Origin: Streptococcus sp.
GTDB taxonomy: Bacteria; Bacillota; Bacilli; Lactobacillales; Streptococcaceae
NCBI GenBank assembly: GCA_030527925.1
Contig: JAUMZW010000003.1
Coordinates: forward strand, 62,001-126,000
Direction of reading: 5' to 3'
DNA: 64,000 bases
The notes below the pieces were generated by a model. It was given only the letters and a program-made list of their open reading frames with translations. It searched no databases and was not told where the DNA came from. Below are positions 57,388 to 64,000 of the stretch, piece by piece. Position numbers and translations under genes: made by a program. How positions within the stretch are numbered: the first letter of the stretch is position 1; every line of letters begins with the position of its first letter.

Positions 57388-60300
57388 GACTTTTTCGACC
57401 TATTTTTAAAACTTAGGATAGGATGATCTCCTTCTTTTTTTATGTAAAACTTATTCTCTAGTACATCCGTACGAACCTTATAGATGGAGAGATTCGGTTT
57501 AGCTAAACCTTTAATACATTGACCACCTCTACTAACTGTGCCTAGTACTGGAATCAATAACGCCTCTCCCTCAAACTTAGCTCTTTCATATGGTTTTAAC
57601 TCAACGTAATTTTTAGAAGTGTTATTTCTAGACCAAAATCTATACAATCCTTCTACCTTAGATTCTGTATCTTTAATCACTACTAAATCATTTTTATAAA
57701 GAGTAAACTTGAACTCAGAATGTTTAGACACACCTTCTAATTGTTTTATCTCATCGTACTTTTCTTGACTAATTCCATAACTACCAGTTCCCTTTTCGTA
57801 AGAAAGGTCTGCATATTTCAAACCCATAAGTTCATACTTGCCTGTTGTGGGATTAAAGTAAACATCAGTTCGCCATGGTTTTAAAGATTGGAGAACAACC
57901 TTATTTTTTGCGTCTTTAGGTGTTATATCAATGGCATTGCCTAGTTTTGAATCATAATATTTAAAAACTTTAATAAATGGACCATTACCTTTTTTACTAT
58001 ATTTACGAAGATATTCGCCTTGCTCATCAGCATAAAGTTTAAACGGACTGACATCTACCGATTTTTCACCTTCTACAATCTTATCAGGGTATTGGTCTAA
58101 GACAGTCTCTACCACTTCCTTGAAGGTTCTCTCATCATGATGATACATTAAAAACTTGGTCTTGTCTTTATCATAAACCTTTTTAAAATCTTTATACCCT
58201 TCTACTGTATAAATATCTGATGTTTTTCCAATAACATATATTTCAGGTTTTTTATCTTTACCAACTTGGGCACTTCTTGTCCCATATATGGTTGCATCAG
58301 AGACTTTACGATTTACCTTACTATCGACTTGATAAGAAAAGAGAACCTCATTTTCAAAACCTTCTTGCTTAAGCGTATTAACAAATCCATCGTAAACCGT
58401 TTGATAGACAAGGTCTTGATAGGTTTTATTATCCACATCTAAAATCTCACCCGTCTCAGGATCATAAAAGACAGCATCTTCCCCTTCTTCGACGATATGC
58501 CCTAGTTTATCCCATATTTTTAGTTGAGTTGATGCGGCAATGATAAGAGCGTCAATGGCATGATGATGATAAGTTTCTCTGGTTTTTGCCAAATCCCATT
58601 TACGACGTAACATAGCAGTAAACAGACCTCGTACAACAGATACTGTAGTATCTTTATCATCAAAGAAAGATTGAAAGGCATTCAAAACAACACGTGAAGC
58701 ATACCTTGTATCAACAAGATTTCTTGCAATAAACTGACGTTTTACTTCAATTTTATTGATATCTTCTTGACAAAGTAAGTATTCCGCCTTTTTTTTACCT
58801 AATGTTTTTCTATTAGCAGCAACATAATCTTTGAATTCCGTCCATGACCATGCTTGTTTCATCGTAGGAATAGATTGGAAGGGGGTTTTTTGTCCTTTTT
58901 CCTGATTAGCCGTACTATAAACCAAAACCTTGTTACTAAGACTATCATCAAAAGATAACGATAAAGGTAAGATGTGGTCAATCTCAAAGAGATTAGGATT
59001 ATAAACCAAATCATGAGCAGTAATCACTCTACCAGTGTATAAACAACGCTCTCCTTGCTGATACCATAAACGTATCTTTGTTTCTAAACTCCTATTTTGC
59101 TTAAAGACATCATTTGGTAAATCAGCTCTTCCCAATGCATTGGCTACTTTTTTGAGTGCCTCACTCTTTTGTTTGGCATTTTCTTTCTGAGCGGTTTCTT
59201 TTTGTTTTTTTACATCATCTTCATTAGACTCTCTTGCCATTTCAATAACAATTTTATCAATATGATGTGTCTTTTCATATTTTTTTAAAATATGATTTAA
59301 AATCTTAATTGATTGTCTGACTGATTTAACTACAACAGGGTTATAGATTTCATCAACAACATCATCCTCAGAAATATATTTAGTCTTGACAGAACGACTT
59401 TGATTAGCTTTTTTCTTGTTTGCAAAATAAGAGTCACTTAAAATGGTCATCTGCTCTTTTGATGTTTGGTAGAGCTCAGGTATAAGCTCTTCCATTAATT
59501 TGACTGAAAAATTATGCCAACCCTTACCAAAAATAAGAGATAATTTTTTTCTTGCATTAACAAAATCATCAACTTCTTCTTCAGAAAAACGATTTCCAAA
59601 CTTATCTTTCATCGCTTGTCTAATAGCTGGCGTCTCAGTATTTATTGTTAAAATATGAGCAACATTATCCAGTTCTTTTCGTGTTAACATATCGATATCG
59701 ACTATATTTAAGGTGCTCTTCATTTTACGGTAAGGCTCAAATGTATGGATATCTGGTGCATCTTTTGCATCTTGACGATAGCCCTTTATATCATCAAGGT
59801 TGCCTCCAGTTAACTTTATAATCTCTTTTAATAATTTCTTTGGTCCAAATGTTTTCGAATTTTTTGCTACATTAACTAACATTTCTTTTTGCTCACAGGT
59901 TAATTTTCCTGTCTCTGTAGGAACCGTTAGATTATTTAAATCATTTAAAAAATTAAATTCTTGAGCAGTGTACGAGGATTTGGAAGCACGATACTCCTCT
60001 GGATAATAACTACACTTCCCAATTAAAACTTCAAATATGTTTTTTAGGGTACGACCATCTGTTCTATAAATTCCATAGTCTGTACGAGATAATTCATTTC
60101 CTGGTCCGATATAATACGCTCTTTTTCGAGATATTAAACTAAGAATCGCATTAATAAAATCATCTGTAACTTTAGAATTTGTTAATTTTTGTTGCTCTAA
60201 AATTTTGATGGCTTCATTTTTATAGTCAGAAGTTGAGAAAACATTAATAATTCGAACTGTTTCACCTTGCTCATTTGTAATCGTAAAATCACCCCTTAGC

Positions 60301-60794
60301 TGACCATATCTTTCTAATCGTTCGAATTGTATCTGACCTGGAGTCTTACCTTCTAGCAAAGATTGATTTAGTTGAATAGCCTTACTATAATCACTACCGC
60401 TACCTGCTCCATCATCTTCTGCATCATCAAGATAACTAATTCCTCTTCGTTTCACAATTGTTCTTAAAGCAATCAATAGTTCTTCGTTACTTAAAGCTTG
60501 AGATAATCCCTTCACACGAAGTTGGTAAGGATTATCATTAATAGATACTGTTGTACCTTCTTCTAATAATTGGTATTGGTAAAAGAGATTATAGATATCA
60601 CTGACACGACGTTGTCTTCTTCTCAACAATCTTCTTGACTGCCTAAAGCCACGACGCTCCTTATTATTATCAGCGTTAGCTGCTGGAAAAAGTCTAGAAC
60701 TAGCATGTAATATCTTTCCTGTCTCTTTTTCAATAATTCCAACACCTACAGATGCTATCCCAATATCCAGTCCTACGATAATACTTTTATCCAT
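57384..60794 (-). CDS. cas9: Cas9 nuclease, compact type II-A (S. thermophilus CRISPR1 class)
   Basis: RNA-guided double-strand nuclease of 1136 aa. RuvC-I GLDIGIASVGVGI with Asp10. An Arg-rich bridge helix (ERRGFRQSRRLLRRRQRR, about 46-63). RuvC-II IVIEMARE with Glu518. HNH CLYTGRVITAHDLVYNPNLFEIDHILPLS with His607 and SNKV Asn621. RuvC-III HHHAIDA with His745 and Asp748. All catalytic residues are intact. The order and size match the 1121-1130 aa Cas9 of S. thermophilus CRISPR1 and S. pasteurianus rather than SpCas9. AAGGAG is 7 nt before the ATG at 60792-60794; an ATG two codons earlier is too close. The PAM cannot be read from the gene. Confidence 0.98.
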   Translation of the reverse strand: MDKSIIVGLDIGIASVGVGIIEKETGKILHASSRLFPAANADNNKERRGFRQSRRLLRRRQRRVSDIYNLFYQYQLLEEGTTVSINDNPYQLRVKGLSQALSNEELLIALRTIVKRRGISYLDDAEDDGAGSGSDYSKAIQLNQSLLEGKTPGQIQFERLERYGQLRGDFTITNEQGETVRIINVFSTSDYKNEAIKILEQQKLTNSKVTDDFINAILSLISRKRAYYIGPGNELSRTDYGIYRTDGRTLKNIFEVLIGKCSYYPEEYRASKSSYTAQEFNFLNDLNNLTVPTETGKLTCEQKEMLVNVAKNSKTFGPKKLLKEIIKLTGGNLDDIKGYRQDAKDAPDIHTFEPYRKMKSTLNIVDIDMLTRKELDNVAHILTINTETPAIRQAMKDKFGNRFSEEEVDDFVNARKKLSLIFGKGWHNFSVKLMEELIPELYQTSKEQMTILSDSYFANKKKANQSRSVKTKYISEDDVVDEIYNPVVVKSVRQSIKILNHILKKYEKTHHIDKIVIEMARESNEDDVKKQKETAQKENAKQKSEALKKVANALGRADLPNDVFKQNRSLETKIRLWYQQGERCLYTGRVITAHDLVYNPNLFEIDHILPLSLSFDDSLSNKVLVYSTANQEKGQKTPFQSIPTMKQAWSWTEFKDYVAANRKTLGKKKAEYLLCQEDINKIEVKRQFIARNLVDTRYASRVVLNAFQSFFDDKDTTVSVVRGLFTAMLRRKWDLAKTRETYHHHAIDALIIAASTQLKIWDKLGHIVEEGEDAVFYDPETGEILDVDNKTYQDLVYQTVYDGFVNTLKQEGFENEVLFSYQVDSKVNRKVSDATIYGTRSAQVGKDKKPEIYVIGKTSDIYTVEGYKDFKKVYDKDKTKFLMYHHDERTFKEVVETVLDQYPDKIVEGEKSVDVSPFKLYADEQGEYLRKYSKKGNGPFIKVFKYYDSKLGNAIDITPKDAKNKVVLQSLKPWRTDVYFNPTTGKYELMGLKYADLSYEKGTGSYGISQEKYDEIKQLEGVSKHSEFKFTLYKNDLVVIKDTESKVEGLYRFWSRNNTSKNYVELKPYERAKFEGEALLIPVLGTVSRGGQCIKGLAKPNLSIYKVRTDVLENKFYIKKEGDHPILSFKNRSKKS

Positions 60795-60890
60795 CACCAT
60801 TCTCCTTATAGCCTTGTATAATTTTATTTTATCATAACTTAAAAAATTTAATATGTTTTTCTAATAAATTACCCATAATTTCTGATAGGC

Positions 60891-61607
60891 TTAGTCAAAG
60901 TAGGCTTTTAAATCTTCTTTTTCTTCAAGAGTCAGTTCTCGATATTCACCTACAGCTAACTCTCCTAAACTAAAGGGTCCAAAATGGGTTCGTTTTAAGT
61001 AGGTGACTTTGACGCCATAAGCCAAAAACATTTTTTTGATTTGATGAAATTTCCCTTCTGATATTATGATTTGAGCTTTAGAAAAAGATTCGTCACTAGC
61101 TATTACGTTTAGCTGTGCAGGCTTACAGACCGTCCCATCTAAAAATGCTACACCCTTAGAGAAAAAGACTGAGGCATCTGACCCTAACCTGCCATTAACT
61201 TCAACATAATATTCCTTGGTGACATGATGTTTGGGATGAAGCATCCTAAATCCTATAGGACCATTAGTTGTCAAAAAAACTAGACCTTCAGTGTCTCTAT
61301 CCAACCTTCCGACAGGATAAAGAGCATCGTCTCTATCTTTTTGAGAAAGACAATCAATGACTGTCTTATGTTGGTCGTCTTTCCTTGCTGTGACAACGCC
61401 TGAGGGTTTATTTAATAGCCAATATTTCCCACCAAAATGACAGAGTTCCTTACCTGAAACCATGATTTTTTGCAGAGAGCTATCAACTATTTTACCTGCA
61501 TCTGTAACCACTATACCATCAACTGTGACTTGTTTTCGACGCAGTAACATATTAACTTGTCCACGGCTCCCACAAGCATGTTTTTCCATTAACTTATCTA
61601 ATCGCAT
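60891..61607 (-). CDS. Ribosomal small-subunit pseudouridine synthase (RsuA family)
   Basis: 238 aa: an N-terminal S4 domain (MRLDKLMEKHACGSRGQVNMLLRRKQVTVDG) and a catalytic domain with the Asp motif YPVGRLDRDTEGLVFLT. Sequence and S4 spacing fit RsuA, which modifies 16S U516; assignment within the RsuA/RluB group is from pattern only. It lies 97 nt upstream of cas9. Confidence 0.9.
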   Translation of the reverse strand: MRLDKLMEKHACGSRGQVNMLLRRKQVTVDGIVVTDAGKIVDSSLQKIMVSGKELCHFGGKYWLLNKPSGVVTARKDDQHKTVIDCLSQKDRDDALYPVGRLDRDTEGLVFLTTNGPIGFRMLHPKHHVTKEYYVEVNGRLGSDASVFFSKGVAFLDGTVCKPAQLNVIASDESFSKAQIIISEGKFHQIKKMFLAYGVKVTYLKRTHFGPFSLGELAVGEYRELTLEEKEDLKAYFD

Positions 61608-61634
61608 AACTTTATTTTACCATGAATGAACAAG

Positions 61635-61673
61635 AAAAAACCTAGGGTCTATTCATGCTACCCTAGGTTTTTT
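61635..61673. terminator. Bidirectional terminator after the ferric reductase cluster
   Basis: Perfect 14-bp stem AAAAAACCTAGGGT/ACCCTAGGTTTTTT, 11-nt loop, immediately following the 61675 gene. Confidence 0.93.
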
Positions 61674-61674
61674 T

Positions 61675-62292
61675 CTAATTAAGCTGTTTAGCTGTTTTTT
61701 GAACTGGTCTTAGCCACTTATAAATGATATAGGTAATTATCGGAATACTCATGCCATCACATAACACCATAAACAAAATATTAGCACGAACATAACTAAT
61801 CAAATGAACATGTAATAACACCATGACAACACCTAAACTATTTAATGTTGTGACAATCATTCTTAGTCTGTTTTGATAGATACCTAACGGCTTTATTAGC
61901 AAGGATTTTGCCAAGCTATAAATAATACTATATCCTGCAAAAACCATTAAAACTGAAACTGCTAACATTGCGACAATAAGATTGACACCGCTTGATAAAT
62001 TCATATTCTGATGAAAAAAGGATGTCACAAGGGCAATTGATGTTAGTAGTAACTGATTGATGTATGCTATACGGGTATTTATAAACTGTGATAGCCAGCT
62101 AGGTTTGACCGAAATATATAGAGTAAGTAACATCCATACATAGGCGAATATCCCTAAACTAAAGGTCATAGCATGAGGCATTTTTTCGCTTGGCAGTCCT
62201 ACTAAAAATGTTAAAACTAATGGTATTGGTAAAATCAAGGCTAAAGTAAGCTCAACTAATCCTGAAAGATAAGGGGAAAGTTTTTTTATCAT
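61675..62292 (-). CDS. Polytopic membrane protein, paralogue of the neighbouring ferric-reductase membrane domain
   Basis: A 205-aa protein with six hydrophobic segments. It lines up along its length with residues about 20-215 of the downstream-numbered flavocytochrome: VGLPSEKMPHAMTFSLGIFAYVWMLLTLYISVKPSW here against IGLPSIYTSSRFAYALGIYAYTWMLLAIYIGTKPKW there. Likewise LHVHLISYVRANILFM matches IHVQLIPYVKANTAFM. Candidate haem histidines (FHQN, LLHVH) are kept, but there is no flavin/NAD domain. It may be a second haem-carrying membrane subunit; this is inference. AGGAGAT precedes the ATG. Confidence 0.75.
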   Translation of the reverse strand: MIKKLSPYLSGLVELTLALILPIPLVLTFLVGLPSEKMPHAMTFSLGIFAYVWMLLTLYISVKPSWLSQFINTRIAYINQLLLTSIALVTSFFHQNMNLSSGVNLIVAMLAVSVLMVFAGYSIIYSLAKSLLIKPLGIYQNRLRMIVTTLNSLGVVMVLLHVHLISYVRANILFMVLCDGMSIPIITYIIYKWLRPVQKTAKQLN

Positions 62293-62363
62293 GATATCTC
62301 CTATATTATTTTTCTAAAATACTCTATTTATTGTACCAAAAATGATAACAACTTACATTATAT

Positions 62364-63650
62364 TTACCATCCAAATTCCTCATAAAAAATCTGGTGTCTA
62401 GGAATACCTTGTTTAGTCATTTCATCAATCCAGTAATGCCCCATAGCCGTAGGCCCACTAATCAAAACAAGAAGCTTGCTTGTATCCTTAGGTAACTGAC
62501 TGAGTACCATTACCTTATCAAATCGTCCAACTTGTCTATATGAAGTGAAGTTCTGACGGTTATTCCATTCACGAAAACGCTCTTCATAAATTAAAGCTGC
62601 TTGGGTGCTAGCACTGTGAAAAACAGTTGTTGCAATCTTGGGATTACTCTCAACAATAGATAGTATTGGTGTTACCCCGATACCACCAGTTACAATTATT
62701 AATTTTTCAGGGGCCTGCTCATCGATAATCGTCTGATACATCCCGTACCCACCATCGACATAGATTACTTCAGAAGTGGAAACTGTTTGTAATTGTCTTG
62801 TGAAATCTCCATCTCCTCTAATAGCCAATATTATCTCTTTAGATTGAGTAGGATTATTTACAATTGAAAAGGGATGAGGCTCCTCCATTCCCCTAACCTT
62901 TGGAAAGGAGATAAACACAAAATCTCCAGCCCTTAATTTATTTTGCAATTTTCTAGGAAGCTCTATGACTAATTCATGAATGTTAGGTGCAATGGAGTGA
63001 TTTGATAGAAAGGTACTTTTATAGCCGACAGCGTTGGGGCGATACTTTGTCCAAAAATAAAAACCAAAAACTGAAAAACTCATGAGATAAAAAGTGAACA
63101 TAAAAGCCGTATTTGCTTTTACATATGGGATTAACTGAACATGGATAAATACTAGCAAAGTAGCTACAATGTTAAGTCTATGTAGCAATACTGAAACCTC
63201 ATGTTTGAAAATCTTTTCTAGTATTGACTTTATCTTGGCTAAAAGAGAAAAACGTGAAGTTAACCACCCTGCCATAAAAACCATCGAATACAAGGCAATC
63301 GTTAAAAAGAGAAAAAAGGTCACATTCCCAGTCATTTGAATAAAACCATCAGATGGACTTAGACTTTTATGCACAAATGAGAATAGAATTGCTACTAAAC
63401 TTAAAACACCATGTATCATATAAGCCATGGGAAGTCCTATCCAACGGTCTAACCACTTTGGCTTAGTTCCTATATAGATTGCTAGTAGCATCCAAGTATA
63501 AGCATAAATGCCTAATGCATATGCAAAACGACTACTTGTATAAATACTAGGTAACCCAATCATAAAGGTTGAAAGCAATGGAAAGGGAAGCAAAAATACT
63601 GCAGCCATCCAGGCTAAACCAAGACTATACCGATGATTTGTTCTTTTCAT
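62364..63650 (-). CDS. Ferric reductase-like flavocytochrome (FRE/NOX type)
   Basis: About 428 aa. An N-terminal ferric-reductase-like membrane domain of six helices has histidines in FVHKSL and LLHRLNIVATLLVFIHVQ. It is followed by a cytosolic FAD-binding barrel (HPFSIVN at about 265) and an NAD(P)-binding domain (IIVTGGIGVTPILSIVE), ending EEFGW. It would pass electrons from NAD(P)H through FAD and haem across the membrane. The frame has earlier ATGs, but GGAG is 7 nt before the ATG at 63648-63650. That ATG overlaps the apbE end by 26 nt. Confidence 0.88.
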   Translation of the reverse strand: MKRTNHRYSLGLAWMAAVFLLPFPLLSTFMIGLPSIYTSSRFAYALGIYAYTWMLLAIYIGTKPKWLDRWIGLPMAYMIHGVLSLVAILFSFVHKSLSPSDGFIQMTGNVTFFLFLTIALYSMVFMAGWLTSRFSLLAKIKSILEKIFKHEVSVLLHRLNIVATLLVFIHVQLIPYVKANTAFMFTFYLMSFSVFGFYFWTKYRPNAVGYKSTFLSNHSIAPNIHELVIELPRKLQNKLRAGDFVFISFPKVRGMEEPHPFSIVNNPTQSKEIILAIRGDGDFTRQLQTVSTSEVIYVDGGYGMYQTIIDEQAPEKLIIVTGGIGVTPILSIVESNPKIATTVFHSASTQAALIYEERFREWNNRQNFTSYRQVGRFDKVMVLSQLPKDTSKLLVLISGPTAMGHYWIDEMTKQGIPRHQIFYEEFGW

Positions 63651-64000
63651 AAAATTCTCCATTTTGATAATAATAATGATAATTTTGTTTGATATAAAGG
63701 CCACTCAAACGATGTGTGCTGATTAATGATGTTACCTCTGACTCAGGACAAGCCAATAAGGCAGTAGCCCAAACATCTACTATTGAGATATCCTCACCTA
63801 CAACTGTGACTTGCTCTATCCTGCTTTGATTTTGTTTGATATGCTGACCACGTTTTGCAAAACCAGATGTTGCTACTGCACCTTTTGTTAAGCGATAATG
63901 AGCAAGTAGTTGCTTCAAGTCATATGGATTTTCAATCCCTATATCCCACACAAAAGAACTCCCAAAACGAGTATCAAACTGCATATCACCACCACCATTT
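63625..64000 (-). CDS. apbE: FAD:protein FMN transferase ApbE, C-terminal part; cut by the window edge
   Basis: The frame is open to the window end and reads NGGGDMQFDTRFGSSFVWDIGIENP and later GAVATSGFAKRGQHIK and DVWATALLAC. These are the ApbE C-terminal motifs (GGD, TSG, D..ATA). It covalently attaches FMN to threonine in extracytoplasmic flavoproteins. A frame from the ATG at 63984 would be only a fragment of the domain, so I treat it as partial with its start beyond 64000. It overlaps the reductase gene, so the two are coupled. Confidence 0.88.
   Translation of the reverse strand, partial: NGGGDMQFDTRFGSSFVWDIGIENPYDLKQLLAHYRLTKGAVATSGFAKRGQHIKQNQSRIEQVTVVGEDISIVDVWATALLACPESEVTSLISTHRLSGLYIKQNYHYYYQNGEFYEKNKSSV

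Overview
The window is a low-GC Firmicutes chromosome segment, almost certainly Streptococcus. Evidence: the rnpA-yidC-jag cluster with a nearby rpmH, a HrcA/CIRCE-controlled hrcA-grpE-dnaK operon, YSIRK/LPNTG surface proteins, a PerR-type Fur regulator, a CiaR-type direct repeat driving a small RNA, and a type II-A CRISPR system of the S. thermophilus CRISPR1 class. The order polA, CoA-binding protein, perR, tgt, bioY, MBL hydrolase, tadA, pgi resembles the pyogenic group from memory; I cannot fix the species. Nearly all genes lie on the minus strand; gpsA-galU is the only intact plus-strand operon.

Layout. 1-2.9 kb: heat-shock operon (dnaK cut by the window edge, grpE, hrcA) behind two CIRCE operators. 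3-8.1 kb: cell-wall enzymes (GH73 glucosaminidase, LdcB-like carboxypeptidase), a phosphoglycerate-mutase-like phosphatase, the UPF0210/ACT pair, pgk. 8.2-8.4 kb: a plus-strand CiaR-box promoter and a roughly 67-nt RNA ending in a perfect terminator, a strong csRNA candidate. 8.7-10.9 kb: ksgA-rnmV-tatD. 11-13.2 kb: cell-wall-anchored GH68 fructansucrase. 13.6-18.7 kb: rpmH, then a DUF3021/LytTR/ABC cassette (permease broken by an in-frame TGA) lying between rpmH and jag-yidC-rnpA. 18.8-23 kb: argGH behind an ArgR-like operator, and gltX. 23.2-25.1 kb: AIM24-family gene and a dead IS30 copy. 25.2-30.1 kb: carbonic anhydrase, radA, dut, gpsA, galU. 30.1-31 kb: a decayed IS3 element sitting in the loop of the galU/rhomboid terminator. 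31-36.4 kb: rhomboid protease, 5-FTHF cyclo-ligase, the acetyl-DAP lysine pathway pair, DUF4230, pgi. 36.5-40.7 kb: SRP RNA, tadA, MBL hydrolase, a CHY zinc-finger/bioY operon with a BirA-like operator, a P-loop kinase, tgt. 40.8-43.2 kb: IS remnants, perR, CoA-binding protein, a second IS30 copy. 43.4-49.3 kb: a giant MucBP-type adhesin with an 858-bp internal duplication. 49.5-54 kb: IS graveyard, polA (apparently leaderless), a YdcF-type membrane protein.

53.9-60.8 kb holds a complete, apparently intact type II-A CRISPR-Cas locus: cas9, tracrRNA, cas1, cas2, long-form csn2, leader and 16 repeats/15 spacers. The cas1-cas2-csn2 genes overlap by ATGA junctions. The promoters for tracrRNA and for the array have their -35 boxes inside the stop codons of cas9 and csn2 respectively. 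60.9-64 kb: rsuA-type pseudouridine synthase and the end of a flavin/ferric-reductase-like electron transfer cluster (ApbE, FRE-like flavocytochrome, and a free-standing paralogue of its membrane domain).

I did not find an entirely unknown defence system. The best new leads are the CiaR-driven RNA, a dyad centred on the -10 of the CRISPR leader promoter, the split terminator around the IS3 element, the 13-14 bp duplications flanking IS30 copies, and the LytTR/ABC cassette. No tRNA or rRNA gene was seen.
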